From positions 2,418,001 through 2,482,000 of the forward strand of contig NZ_AP022599.1 of NCBI RefSeq assembly GCF_010725725.1: DNA of 64,000 nt. Reading direction: 5' to 3'. The position numbers and the translations under genes are program-made. A model generated the notes under the pieces. The model was given only the letters and a program-made list of their open reading frames with translations. It ran no database searches and was not told the DNA's origin. Source of the stretch: Mycolicibacterium pulveris. GTDB taxonomy: Bacteria; Actinomycetota; Actinomycetes; Mycobacteriales; Mycobacteriaceae. Shown piece by piece: positions 40,702-49,307 of the stretch; the first letter of the stretch is position 1; each line of letters opens with the position of its first letter.

Positions 40702-41478
40702 TCAGCCCCCGCGCGACGTCAGCCATTCCCGCACGAGATGGCCGTCGTCCGCCTCGACCGACCGCAGCTCCGTCAGCGTCGGGTGCCCGGCATCGAGCAG
40801 GGCGCTGTCGGTGTCGGCCTCCGGCCGGTCGGTGACCTCGACCTCGCTCAGGCGCACGTTGCCGTCGCGGACCTCCTCGACGCGGGTCTGCACGGCTCCG
40901 CCGCGGGCCAGCCGCGCATGCCGGAGCGGGCCCACCTCGGTGGCGGGCCGGTCCGGCACGTTGAGGGAGAGGACGGTGCCGTCGGGGGCGGCGAGCAGCA
41001 GCTCCAGCACCGGCGTCAGCAGCCCGGCTGCCGTGTTCCAGTGCCGCTCGCCGGTGGGCCGCAGCGCGACGTCCAGCGACACCGCCAGCGCGCGGGTGTC
41101 GCTGATCTTCGCGGTGAGCGCCGCGCCGACCGTCCCTGAATGCAGGATGGCCCGCCCGACGTTGGCGCCGTGGTTGATCCCGGACAACACGAGCTCCGGT
41201 CGCGGATCGAACCAGCCGTTGAGCGCGGCGGCGACGATGTGTCCGGGTTGGGCGTGCACCGCCCACGCCTCGACACCGTTCAGGCCGGGCAACTCTCGGC
41301 GTTCGACGAGGGTGCGGCCATCGCGGCGCACCGCGCTCAGCGCCGCGCTCGCGCCGCTGGCCTGTTCGACCGGGGCCGCCACGACGACGTCCAGTCCCGC
41401 CGCCCGCGCCGCGTTCACCAGCGCGTGCAGGCCGGGCGAGTCGATCCCGTCGTCGTTGGTCACCAATGCGCGCCGCAT
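40702..41478 (-). CDS. surE: 5'/3'-nucleotidase SurE
   Basis: This 258-residue SurE phosphatase hydrolyses nucleoside monophosphates. It starts with the metal-binding NDDG motif (Asp9, Asp10) and has SGINHGANVG with the conserved Asn and the SGTVGAA loop. GGGGGAGG precedes ATG 41478; the apparent upstream extension is Arg-rich and unlikely. It follows the PfkB-kinase gene by 7 nt in a leftward operon. The 152 bp between it and the TetR3 gene show no gene. Confidence 0.9.
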   Translation of the reverse strand: MRRALVTNDDGIDSPGLHALVNAARAAGLDVVVAAPVEQASGASAALSAVRRDGRTLVERRELPGLNGVEAWAVHAQPGHIVAAALNGWFDPRPELVLSGINHGANVGRAILHSGTVGAALTAKISDTRALAVSLDVALRPTGERHWNTAAGLLTPVLELLLAAPDGTVLSLNVPDRPATEVGPLRHARLARGGAVQTRVEEVRDGNVRLSEVEVTDRPEADTDSALLDAGHPTLTELRSVEADDGHLVREWLTSRGG

Positions 41479-41485
41479 CCTCCCC

Positions 41486-42439
41486 CTATCCCCACGGCCG
41501 CAGTTGCACCCGTTCGGCCAGCGTCTCCACCGCCCTCGCACCGCCGGTGCCCAACCCGTGCCGCACGACGTTGAGCGCCCCGCAGGCCGCGCCGACCTGC
41601 AGCGCCTCGCGCAGCGAGCGACCGCTCGCCAGCGCGGCGACGATGCCGGCCGTCATGGAGTCACCGGCGCCCGCGGAATCGGCGGGCTCCAGCGTCGGCA
41701 TACAGACCTCGATGACGTCGTCCTCGACCAAGGCCAGGGTCGGTGCCGCGCCTGCCCGCGACACCACGATCGTGCAGGCACCCTCGTCACGCATGGCACG
41801 CATGGCCTTCACCAGGTCCTCGGCGTCATCGGACTTCGCCCGCCCGTCGTCGAGCAACTCCTCGTGGCTGACCTTGATGAAATCCGGTTCGCCGGCCAGC
41901 ACCGCCTCCAGCCGCTCACCGGCGAGGTCGGCGGCCACCTTGCATCCGTTGGCGCCGAGGTCGCTGGCCAGCCGCCGGTAGAGGTCGGCGGGCACCACCT
42001 GGTCGCCCTGCGGCCCGGACAGCAGCACCCGGCCGTGCGTCAGGCCCTCAGTCAGGGTGAGCTCGTACAGCGAGTCGAGTTCGTGGCGGTCCAGGGGGGT
42101 GCCTGCGGTCTCGGCGACGACTTCCCTGCTGCCGCTGCGACGATCGTGCACATACGCACCGTTGCGCGCGTTGATGGGGACGGTCCGCACGGTGACGTCG
42201 CGCGCGGGCAGCAGATGGCCGAGGACGTCGCCGGTCTCCCCGCCGAGCGCGGCGCACAGCACCACCGGCACCCCGAGCGAGGACATCATGCGTGACTGCC
42301 ACACCCCCTGGCCGCCGGCGTGGACGTGGATGTCGGACTCCCCGGAACGGTCCTCGACGGTCACGGTGAGCATGGGCAGCGGGGCGAAGACGACGACGGC
42401 CCCGTCGGGGCGGTCCGCTCGGGACTGCGTGTCGGTCAT
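41486..42439 (-). CDS. PfkB-family carbohydrate kinase (1-phosphofructokinase-like)
   Basis: This 317-residue ribokinase-fold sugar kinase has the substrate-binding GGQGVWQSRM block near residue 40 and the C-terminal ATP/anion-hole motif DSAGAGDSMTAG with the catalytic Asp. Its proportions fit the 1-phosphofructokinase/tagatose-6-phosphate kinase group, but no PTS gene is nearby, so the sugar is unknown. ATG 42439 is chosen because upstream in-frame codons encode an Arg/Pro-rich peptide. Confidence 0.85.
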   Translation of the reverse strand: MTDTQSRADRPDGAVVVFAPLPMLTVTVEDRSGESDIHVHAGGQGVWQSRMMSSLGVPVVLCAALGGETGDVLGHLLPARDVTVRTVPINARNGAYVHDRRSGSREVVAETAGTPLDRHELDSLYELTLTEGLTHGRVLLSGPQGDQVVPADLYRRLASDLGANGCKVAADLAGERLEAVLAGEPDFIKVSHEELLDDGRAKSDDAEDLVKAMRAMRDEGACTIVVSRAGAAPTLALVEDDVIEVCMPTLEPADSAGAGDSMTAGIVAALASGRSLREALQVGAACGALNVVRHGLGTGGARAVETLAERVQLRPWG

Positions 42440-42473
42440 GGCCGACGGATACCCACCGGAGCGGGCTTTGCCA

Positions 42474-42596
42474 CTAGGTCTCTGCGTCGGGTTGTCCCTC
42501 CGGCGGCGGGGTCGAGTAAGCGGGGGTCGCAGGCGGGACATCGACGAACGACGAATCCTGCTGTCCTTCAGTGTCTTTCGGTTCTGGTGAAGTCAT
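42474..42596 (-). CDS. 40-residue proline-rich small protein
   Basis: ATG 42596 opens a 40-codon frame ending in TAG at 42474-42476. It is preceded by a strong AAGGGGAG ribosome site with good spacing. The product starts MTSPEPKDTEGQQDSSF and continues VDVPPATPAYSTPPPEG, hydrophilic, acidic and Pro-rich, with no membrane segment. It lies 34 nt upstream of the PfkB kinase gene in the same direction. Function is unknown. The ribosome site and codon usage make it more likely than chance, but conservation has not been tested. Confidence 0.45.
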   Translation of the reverse strand: MTSPEPKDTEGQQDSSFVDVPPATPAYSTPPPEGQPDAET

Positions 42597-42731
42597 GGCT
42601 CCCCTTCGATGTCAGGTATTCACGCAGGGGTACCCGCATCCGCCACCGCGAATCACCGGGAGTGCCCGGCCGCGGTGCACTACCGTTTCACCAGTCCGAT
42701 GTCCGATGTCCGATGCGATTGCGGCGGTGCG

Positions 42732-44123
42732 ATGACGACTCTCGACAAGATCCTCGGTGAGGCCAGCAGCTTTATCTGGGGACCGTGGCTGCTGATCCCG
42801 TTACTCCTGCTGACCGGCCTGTACCTGACGGTGCTGCTGCGCGGGATCCAGGTGCGTCGGTTCCGGCTCGCGTTCTGGCTGGCGTTCGTCAAACGTAAGG
42901 ACCTCGGGGCCGACGGCGACATCTCGCACTACCAGGCACTTTCGACCGCGCTAGCCGCCACGGTCGGCGTCGGGAACATCGCCGGTGTCGCGACCGCGAT
43001 CGCGCTCGGCGGTCCCGGCGCCGTGTTCTGGATGTGGTTCACCGGCATGGTCGGCATGGCGACCAAGTACACCGAAGCGTTCCTCGGCGTGAAGTTCCGC
43101 CGCACCGACGCCGCCGGCGAGCAGTCCGGCGGCCCGATGCATTACCTGCGGCGCGGCATCAAAGGTCCACTCGGCGTCTTCCTCGGCGGGTTCTTCGCGG
43201 TCGCCGGTGCGATCGCCGCGTTCGGCATCGGCAACATGACCCAGGCCAACACCGTCGCGGCCAACGTCACCGAGGAGTGGGGGGTGGCCGCGCCGATCAG
43301 CGGTGTGGTCATGGTGGTGCTGGCGGCCGCGGTCATCCTGGGCGGCATCAAGAGCATCGGCCGGGTCACCAGCCTCTTCGTGCCGGTGATGATCGTCATC
43401 TACATCGTCGGGGCGGCGGCCCTGCTCGCCTTCAACATCGGCGAAGTGCCCGCCGCGCTGGGCCTCATCTTCACCGACGCGTTCACCGGCACCTCGGCCA
43501 CCGGCGGGTTCGCGGGAGCCGCCGTCGCCGCGGCGATCCGGTACGGCGTCGCCCGTGGCATCTTCTCCAACGAGTCCGGTCTGGGCACCGGCGGCATCGC
43601 CGCGGCCGCCGCCAAGACCACCCACCCGGTCCGGCAGGCGCTGGTCTCGATGACCCAGACGTTCATCGACACGCTGGTGGTGGTGAGCTTCACCGCGTTG
43701 ACGATCATCGTCACCGGCGTGTGGAAGGAGGCGGGCCCGGACGAGGCCGCCAGTTTCACCGCACGCGCCTTTGCCGAGGGCCTGCCCGGGTCGTGGGGCA
43801 GCGTGATCGTCACGCTCAGCGTGATCTTCTTCGCGTTCTCGACCCTGCTCGGCTGGTCGTACTACGGCGAGCGCTGCGTGGAGTACCTCTTCGGACGAAA
43901 GCTCGTGGTCCCCTATCGGATCCTGTTCATCATCGTGATCTACATCGGCGCGACCACCGCGCTACAGACGGTGTGGACCTTCTCGGACGTGATGAACGGC
44001 TTGATGGCCCTGCCCAACCTCATCGGCCTGATCATCTTGGCGCCCATGGTCTACCGCGAGACCCGCGCCTACTTCCGCGGCGAGGAGTACGCGGAGGAGA
44101 TGAAGGCACGCAGCGGATTATGA
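42732..44123 (+). CDS. alanine/glycine:cation symporter (AGCS family)
   Basis: This 463-residue polytopic transporter takes up alanine or glycine with Na+ or H+. It has about eleven hydrophobic helices and the AGCS signatures ATVGVGNIAGVATAIALGGPGAVFW, GGPMHYLRRG and ARGIFSNESGLGTGGIAAAAA. ATG 42732 is supported by the hydrophobic start (MTTLDKILGEASSFIWGPW) expected for the family; the longer frame is Cys/His-rich and atypical. Its stop overlaps the methyltransferase start. Confidence 0.9.
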   Translation: MTTLDKILGEASSFIWGPWLLIPLLLLTGLYLTVLLRGIQVRRFRLAFWLAFVKRKDLGADGDISHYQALSTALAATVGVGNIAGVATAIALGGPGAVFWMWFTGMVGMATKYTEAFLGVKFRRTDAAGEQSGGPMHYLRRGIKGPLGVFLGGFFAVAGAIAAFGIGNMTQANTVAANVTEEWGVAAPISGVVMVVLAAAVILGGIKSIGRVTSLFVPVMIVIYIVGAAALLAFNIGEVPAALGLIFTDAFTGTSATGGFAGAAVAAAIRYGVARGIFSNESGLGTGGIAAAAAKTTHPVRQALVSMTQTFIDTLVVVSFTALTIIVTGVWKEAGPDEAASFTARAFAEGLPGSWGSVIVTLSVIFFAFSTLLGWSYYGERCVEYLFGRKLVVPYRILFIIVIYIGATTALQTVWTFSDVMNGLMALPNLIGLIILAPMVYRETRAYFRGEEYAEEMKARSGL

Positions 44124-44830
44124 CTCCGGACGACGAGGGCGCCCCGATGGCTCAACCGCCGATGGACTGGGACGACATGTACCGCCAGGACACGCTGCCG
44201 CCGTGGAGCATCGGTGCGCCGCAGCCCGAACTGGCCGCGCTGATCGAGCAGGGCAGCAAGCAGGGCAAGGTGCGCGGCGAGGTGCTCGACGCCGGCTGCG
44301 GCCATGCCGAGCTGTCGCTGGCGCTGGCGGCGCGGGGTTATCGGGTCGTCGGGCTCGATGCCAGCCCGACGGCGGTGGCCGCCGCCACCGCCGCGGCGAA
44401 CGACCGCGGCCTGAACTCGGTCACGTTCGCCCAAGCCGACATCACCGAATTCAGCGGCTACGACGGCCGGTTCAACACCGTGATGGACAGCGGCTGCCTA
44501 CACGCGCTGCCGGTCGAGCGCAGGCAGGCCTACGTCGAGGCGGTCTATCGGGCGGCCGCGCCCGGCGCCTCGCTGTTCATCCTGGCTTTCGCCGAACGGC
44601 CGTTCGGCGAGGATGTCCCCGGCCCCAACGGCTTCACCGCCGAGGACCTGCGCGACACCGTCGCGACCCGGTGGACCGTCGACGAGGTGCGGCCGGCGAC
44701 GTTGTACGGCAGGGACTTTCAGCCTCCCGACGGCACAGCGCTGCCGCGCAACGCCGAGCGCAGCGCCGACGGCCTGCTGATGATGCCGGGATTCCTGCTC
44801 AGCGCGCACAAGGACGCGCGGCACAGCTGA
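44120..44830 (+). CDS. class I SAM-dependent methyltransferase
   Basis: The 236-residue protein has the SAM-binding motif I VLDAGCGHAELSLALA, motif II VVGLDAS and a motif IV-like NTVMDSGCLHALP. The DSGCLHALP segment and the N-terminal WDDMYRQDTLPPW are typical of thiopurine-methyltransferase-like/TehB-type small-molecule methyltransferases. The substrate is not predictable. Translation is coupled to the AGCS gene by an ATGA overlap. Confidence 0.85.
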   Translation: MTPDDEGAPMAQPPMDWDDMYRQDTLPPWSIGAPQPELAALIEQGSKQGKVRGEVLDAGCGHAELSLALAARGYRVVGLDASPTAVAAATAAANDRGLNSVTFAQADITEFSGYDGRFNTVMDSGCLHALPVERRQAYVEAVYRAAAPGASLFILAFAERPFGEDVPGPNGFTAEDLRDTVATRWTVDEVRPATLYGRDFQPPDGTALPRNAERSADGLLMMPGFLLSAHKDARHS

Positions 44831-44833
44831 CCG

Positions 44834-45247
44834 TCAGATGCCGGTGAGCGCACGGCCTTCGGCCTGCCACGCGCGCATGCCGCCGCGTAGTTCGACGACA
44901 TCGGTGTAGCCGAGATCGCGGAGCGCTTGGGCCGCAACGGTACTCATCGGCCCGGAGCGGCAGTAGATGGCCAGCGGGGTGTCGCGATCGGCTGGGAGAC
45001 GGTCGGCCTGCGCCGCGATCTGGTCGAACGGGATCGACAGGTCGGTACCCGGAATGTCCCCCTCGAAAGGCACGTGGACGTTTACGGCCAAGCGATCGGG
45101 TTCGGCGATGGCCGCGGCGAACTCGCCGGGGTCGACCAACCGTGCGGCGCTCGCTGGCAGAGCCTCCTTCTGGGCGCACGCACTCGACACGATGACACTC
45201 ATTGCCAGCAGGAACGCGGCAAGCGGTCGTGCTACCCAACCAGCCAT
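44834..45247 (-). CDS. rhodanese-like lipoprotein
   Basis: This 137-residue exported protein has a signal peptide ending VSSAC (probable lipid-modified Cys24). A single rhodanese domain follows with active-site Cys96 in YCRSGPMS and the closing GGMRAW block. Outside the cytoplasm such domains may transfer sulfane sulfur or bind metal or thiol compounds. The TSUP/SQR module lies 2.4 kb away, so a shared sulfur role is possible but not shown. Confidence 0.8.
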   Translation of the reverse strand: MAGWVARPLAAFLLAMSVIVSSACAQKEALPASAARLVDPGEFAAAIAEPDRLAVNVHVPFEGDIPGTDLSIPFDQIAAQADRLPADRDTPLAIYCRSGPMSTVAAQALRDLGYTDVVELRGGMRAWQAEGRALTGI

Positions 45248-45354
45248 ACCCGCAGGCTACCCCCAGGGGTACGCGCTGCCCCGGGCTGACGATCTGGCTG
45301 GTTTGCTGAAAGCGGCGCGAGCCGGGGCCCGCGCGCCTACCATCCGGTTCTGGG

Positions 45355-45642
45355 ATGGCGGCTCGGACGTTTGCGTTGAGTCTGGGAGTTGCGACAGCAG
45401 CGCTCACGGTTCTCCTTGCGCCTCCTGCCTCAGCCACCGAGGACGAATTCCTCGACGGCCTACGGGATCGGTACACCTTTCTGAGCGACGATCAGCTGCT
45501 TTCGGAAGGCCGGCGGGTGTGCTCAGCCACGCGCGGCGGGGTACTCGCCCCCGATGCGGTCGTCATGGTGCGAGACGACCTCGGGGTGTCGACGGACGCG
45601 GCGTTGAAGATCGTGACCAGCGCCTTGCTGGACTTGTGCTGA
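45355..45642 (+). CDS. DUF732-type secreted protein
   Basis: The 95-residue protein has a signal peptide (cleavage near ASA, residue 27). A small helical domain follows, starting DEFLDGLRDRYTFLSDDQLLSEGRRVC and closing with a C-terminal Cys, the arrangement of mycobacterial DUF732 exported proteins. The two cysteines probably form one disulfide. The function of the family is unknown. It stands alone between two leftward genes, and its ribosome site is weak. Confidence 0.75.
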   Translation: MAARTFALSLGVATAALTVLLAPPASATEDEFLDGLRDRYTFLSDDQLLSEGRRVCSATRGGVLAPDAVVMVRDDLGVSTDAALKIVTSALLDLC

Positions 45643-45656
45643 CCGGGTGACAGCGC

Positions 45657-46688
45657 TCAGCGGAACCGGATGTTCATGGTCGCCAGGCCGAAGATCTTCT
45701 TGCCGCCGGATTTCGCCGCGACCACGACAACCCCCGAACGCGTCGCCGAATCCAGCGACTTGATCCGGCCGCTGAACTCGATGTCGGCTCCCTCCGCGGC
45801 CGAGACGACCGCGGGCGCCGACAAGCGCACCGCGTAGCGGGTGACCGCGCCGGGATCCCCCGACCATGCGGAGACGAACCCGGCGCCCAGCCCCATGGTG
45901 AGCATGCCGTGGGCGATCACATCGGGCAGCCCGGCCAGCTTTGCGATGCCCTCGTCCCAGTGGATCGGGTTGGCGTCGCCGGCCACCCCGGCGTAGTTCA
46001 CCAGGTCGCCGCGGGACAGCCGGGTGTGGCGCACCGGCAGCGCGTCACCCACCGACAGGTCATCGAAGGACGGCGTGCCGGGCACTCGGGTCGAGCCCCC
46101 GTCGGCGATCCGGATCTCGCCCTCGGGGCGGACCGTCTTCTGGTACTCGGAATCCAAGGTGCCGACCCCGGAGAAGTCGACGTCGTGCATCATCGCGTTC
46201 TGCACGGCGGTCTTCACCGCGGCATCGACGTCCTCGGCGGTGACGCCGACGACGGTGGTGTGCAGGGTGTGCACCCGCTCGCCCGCGGTGTCGGTGAACG
46301 TGTTGGTCACGGTGATGAAGTCACGGCCCGCCGTTCTGCGCACCGAGGTGAGCTCCACGTCGATCACCAGTTCGTCGCCTGCCACGATCGGGCGGTGCTG
46401 CTCGAAGACCTCCTCGGTCTGCAGATAGGTGTCGTAACCGACGACGATCTCTTCGAACATCCGCCGGTTGCACTGCATGCCCGGGGCCGACGTGAACGTC
46501 AGCGGCGCCACCACGTCCGGATAGCCCAGCCCGGCGGCGGCGGCGACGTCCCAGTGTGCGGGGTGATAGTCCTGCACCGCGCGGGCGTACTCGCGTAGCT
46601 TCTCGCGGCCGACCAGGTAGGTGCCGTCCATCTGGTACCAGTGGCCGACCCGCGCTTCGAGCGCGGACGTCTCTGCTGATGCGGTCAT
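45657..46688 (-). CDS. fused HadA/HadB-type (3R)-hydroxyacyl dehydratase
   Basis: The 343-residue protein contains two hot-dog domains. The N-terminal half (1-165) is HadA-like (GREKLREYARAVQDYHPAH). The C-terminal half (205-343) is a MaoC/HadB-like domain with the hydratase-2 motif AGDANPIHWDE, where Asp and His are catalytic. HadAB dehydrates 3-hydroxyacyl chains in mycolic-acid FAS-II as a two-subunit enzyme; here both are in one chain. It is a single gene divergent from the FNT-type channel, so it is a paralogue outside the main FAS-II locus. Confidence 0.85.
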   Translation of the reverse strand: MTASAETSALEARVGHWYQMDGTYLVGREKLREYARAVQDYHPAHWDVAAAAGLGYPDVVAPLTFTSAPGMQCNRRMFEEIVVGYDTYLQTEEVFEQHRPIVAGDELVIDVELTSVRRTAGRDFITVTNTFTDTAGERVHTLHTTVVGVTAEDVDAAVKTAVQNAMMHDVDFSGVGTLDSEYQKTVRPEGEIRIADGGSTRVPGTPSFDDLSVGDALPVRHTRLSRGDLVNYAGVAGDANPIHWDEGIAKLAGLPDVIAHGMLTMGLGAGFVSAWSGDPGAVTRYAVRLSAPAVVSAAEGADIEFSGRIKSLDSATRSGVVVVAAKSGGKKIFGLATMNIRFR

Positions 46689-46817
46689 GTGTTGCCCAAC
46701 TCTTCTGTCGGCTCGTTGCTGAAGACCGACCCAAGCACACTAACGCGCAACCAGTGCATGAGCGGCGCGGCGGTGGGTACTCGCGATTGCCCCTGCCACC
46801 GAGAGCCGAGGACCCAC

Positions 46818-47636
46818 GTGAGCAAGACGAGTCAACGCGAGCTAGGCGAGTCGGACAGTCCCATCGAGGACGAGTTGGAGGGCGCCTTCCAGAGGATGAT
46901 CGGGGAGGGTACCCAGCGCCTGCACCGCAGCTGGCGAGAAGTGCTGGTCACCGGGTTCTTCGGCGGCACCGAGGTGGCGGTCGGCGTCCTCGCCTATCTC
47001 TCGGTGCTGGCGGTCACGCACAACCACTTGATCGCCGGGCTCGCCTTCTCGATCGGCTTCCTGGCGTTGCTGCTCGGCCGCTCCGAACTGTTCACCGAGG
47101 GGTTTCTGGTGCCGGTCACCACGGTGGCCGCCAAGCGCGCCAGCGTGGGTCAGCTGCTCAAGCTGTGGAGCGGAACGCTGATCGCCAACCTCGCCGGAGG
47201 CTGGGTGATCATGTGGCTGATCATGACGGCCTACCCGAAGCTGCACGCGCAGACGATCGAGTCGGGCACCCACTTCGCCACCGCGCCGCTGTCGGCCGAG
47301 ACGGTCGCGCTGGCGCTGCTCGGCGGGATGACGATCACGTTGATGACGCGCATGCATCACGGCACCGATTCGACGTTCGGCAAGATCGCCGCGGCCGTCG
47401 CGGGCGGGTTCCTGCTCGCCGGGCTGCAGATGTTCCATTCGATCCTCGACTCGCTGCTGATCTTCGGGGCGCTCATCACGGGGCAGGCGCCGTTCGGCTA
47501 CCTCGACTGGCTCGGCTGGTTCGGCTACACCGCGGTCGGCAATGTGGTCGGCGGGTTGCTGCTCGTGACGCTGCTGCGGGTGTTGCGCAGCAAGGAGCGG
47601 ATCCGGGAGGAACGGCAGGACGCGAAGGCGTCTTGA
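46818..47636 (+). CDS. formate/nitrite transporter family channel
   Basis: This 272-residue FNT-family protein has a hydrophilic N-terminus and six transmembrane helices with GRSELFTEGF early and TRMHHGTDS and GLQMFHSILDS later, closest to the YfdC-like branch. FNT proteins pass formate, nitrite or, in some branches, hydrosulfide. GTG 46818 has GAGG in front and yields a normal FNT N-terminus. The sulfide-oxidising genes just downstream make HS- a conceivable substrate, though that is inference. Confidence 0.8.
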   Translation: MSKTSQRELGESDSPIEDELEGAFQRMIGEGTQRLHRSWREVLVTGFFGGTEVAVGVLAYLSVLAVTHNHLIAGLAFSIGFLALLLGRSELFTEGFLVPVTTVAAKRASVGQLLKLWSGTLIANLAGGWVIMWLIMTAYPKLHAQTIESGTHFATAPLSAETVALALLGGMTITLMTRMHHGTDSTFGKIAAAVAGGFLLAGLQMFHSILDSLLIFGALITGQAPFGYLDWLGWFGYTAVGNVVGGLLLVTLLRVLRSKERIREERQDAKAS

Positions 47637-47643
47637 GTGGCGG

Positions 47644-48522
47644 TCAGACGACCGCCCTGCGCGCGGCGGCCGCGGCTGTGAACCGTCGTAGCGGACAGAC
47701 GTCGAGGCGGGTACAGGCCAGCGTCGCGCCCGCGGCGATCACGGTGAGCACCGCGGCCGCGATTCCCACGCTCAGGTGGATCTCCTGGGCCAGGATGACC
47801 GAGGACATCGCGAGCACGAACCAGCCGAAGGCCTGCCTCAGCGACTCGGGGTTGACCATCGCGGTCGCTCGGGCTCCGATCAAGGCGCCCACCACGGCCG
47901 CGGCCGTCACCGCCAGCGCCACCGGCCAGTCGATTTGAACGCTGGACAGATAACCGCCCAACCCGGCGAACGACTTCATCGCGATCACGATGAGCGAGGT
48001 GGCCACCGCGACCGGCATCGGTAGGCCGCCGAGCAGCGCGAGGGCGGGCACCACGAGGAACCCGCCCCCGGCCCCGACCAGACCGGTGACCAAACCCACC
48101 ACCAGCCCCTCCGTCACGATCTTCGGTATCGGCAGGGAAAAGTCGCCGTCGCTTGCGGTTTCGACGTTCCTGCGCCCGCGCAGCATGGCGACAGCGGTGC
48201 CGATCATCATGACGGCAAAGCCGATGAGCAGTACCGGGCCCGGAATGTACCGGGCCAGCAGTCCGCCCGCGTACGCACCGGCCATACCCGCGCCGCCGAA
48301 GATCAGACCGGTGCGCCATTGCACCCGCCCGGCCCGTGCGTGCGAGATCGCGCCTATCGCACTGGTGACGCCGACGACCAAGAGCGACGTCGCGATGGCT
48401 TGTTTGGCGTCCATCCCGGCCACGTAGGCCAACAGTGGCACGGTCAGGATGGAACCTCCGCCGCCGAGCAAACCCAGTGCGACACCGACGAATACGGCGA
48501 GACCGATCGTGAGCCCGATCAT
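47644..48522 (-). CDS. TSUP family (TauE/SafE) sulfite/sulfonate-type exporter
   Basis: The 292-residue membrane protein has about eight helices and an internally repeated glycine-rich pattern (GVALGLLGGGGSILTVPLLAYVAG and GLVGAGGGFLVVPALALLGG), diagnostic of the TSUP family. Members export sulfite, sulfonates or thiosulfate-like anions. The ATG overlaps the upstream rhodanese stop (ATGA), so both are under the CsoR/CstR-type operator region. It probably removes the sulfite or thiosulfate made by the persulfide dioxygenase. Confidence 0.88.
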   Translation of the reverse strand: MIGLTIGLAVFVGVALGLLGGGGSILTVPLLAYVAGMDAKQAIATSLLVVGVTSAIGAISHARAGRVQWRTGLIFGGAGMAGAYAGGLLARYIPGPVLLIGFAVMMIGTAVAMLRGRRNVETASDGDFSLPIPKIVTEGLVVGLVTGLVGAGGGFLVVPALALLGGLPMPVAVATSLIVIAMKSFAGLGGYLSSVQIDWPVALAVTAAAVVGALIGARATAMVNPESLRQAFGWFVLAMSSVILAQEIHLSVGIAAAVLTVIAAGATLACTRLDVCPLRRFTAAAAARRAVV

Positions 48523-49121
48523 GATCGGCCGTCCGGCTCTTCGGTTGCGGAGGTTGCGTCGACGAGCTGGGCCACGATCGTCTGGGCATCGCAGGTGACG
48601 CCGCGGTTGTAGGGCAGCTTCGACAGCATCATGCCCATTGCGCAGGTGTTGGACAGCGCCGCGAATGTCAGGCCGCCGCCGATGGCAGCGGCGACCCACT
48701 TGAGCTTGGGCACGGCGATGCTGCCCAAGACGCTGGCGAACACGAGGCCACCGGCGACCAGGCGGACCTGCCGTTCGAGATCCCAGCGTTCGGCCCCGCG
48801 CGTCACCGCGAATCCCTTGGCCTCCCAGGCGGTGATCCCGCCGGCGAGGATGTGCACATTGGTCAGCCCCGCGTTGCGCAGTGTCTCCTCCGCCTGGGCG
48901 GCGCGCTGACCTGACCGGCAGACAAGGACGACGTCTTGGTCGAGGTGTCGGACGATCTCGTCGCGGTGTTCGCGCAACAGATCCAGCGGCACGTTGTAAG
49001 CGCCGGCGATGTGGGCCGTCTCAAACTCGCCCGGTGTCCGGACATCGAGCACCCGCGGCGGGGTGGGCGAGTTGAGCAGGCATTCGAGGTTGTCGCAGTC
49101 GATCGTGGCGGGTGCGGTCAT
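48519..49121 (-). CDS. rhodanese with C-terminal DUF2892 membrane hairpin (YgaP-like)
   Basis: This 200-residue protein has an N-terminal rhodanese domain with active-site Cys68 (VCRSGQRA). A DUF2892-type pair of hydrophobic helices follows (about 120-165), ending in a Cys-containing loop (SNTCAMG). The whole layout is like the membrane rhodanese YgaP. It would move sulfane sulfur at the membrane. GAGAGGAC precedes ATG 49121. It is the first gene of the leftward arm of the sulfur module. Confidence 0.87.
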   Translation of the reverse strand: MTAPATIDCDNLECLLNSPTPPRVLDVRTPGEFETAHIAGAYNVPLDLLREHRDEIVRHLDQDVVLVCRSGQRAAQAEETLRNAGLTNVHILAGGITAWEAKGFAVTRGAERWDLERQVRLVAGGLVFASVLGSIAVPKLKWVAAAIGGGLTFAALSNTCAMGMMLSKLPYNRGVTCDAQTIVAQLVDATSATEEPDGRS

Positions 49122-49159
49122 GTCGGTGTCCTCTCGCGTTCAGCAGGGTGTTGAGTTTG

Positions 49160-49175
49160 ATACCCCATGGGGTAT
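49160..49175. promoter_or_regulatory. CsoR/CstR-type operator 1
   Basis: ATACCCCATGGGGTAT is a perfect 16-bp palindrome with the A/T-T-A-CCCC...GGGG-T-A form bound by CsoR-family repressors. It lies 38 bp upstream of the rhodanese-DUF2892 start on the leftward side. Confidence 0.75.
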
Positions 49176-49194
49176 ATTGGTCGCCATCGTACAC

Positions 49195-49210
49195 ATACCC
49201 CCGGGGGTAA
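49195..49210. promoter_or_regulatory. CsoR/CstR-type operator 2
   Basis: ATACCCCCGGGGGTAA contains the perfect 14-bp palindrome TACCCCCGGGGGTA (49196-49209). It is centred between the two flanking operators, 35 bp from the first. Confidence 0.7.
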
Positions 49211-49249
49211 ATGCAAGGACGGAATATCCCGACCCGCAGAACCCTTGAC

Positions 49250-49265
49250 ATACCCGTAGGGGTAT
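49250..49265. promoter_or_regulatory. CsoR/CstR-type operator 3 with TTGACA box
   Basis: ATACCCGTAGGGGTAT is a near-perfect palindrome of the same class. A consensus -35 hexamer TTGACA at 49245-49250 abuts it, so repressor binding would occlude the rightward promoter of the persulfide dioxygenase gene. Confidence 0.75.
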
Positions 49266-49307
49266 ATGTGCCGTCGCATGACCCGAACCGAAGAAAGGAC
49301 CGCCGCC

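Noticed and set aside
49160..49265. Copper-resistance (CsoR/RicR) promoter
   Set aside because: The palindromes are of CsoR-family type, but the flanking genes are all sulfur-related, with no copper ATPase, metallothionein or multicopper oxidase; a persulfide-sensing CstR-type regulator fits better.
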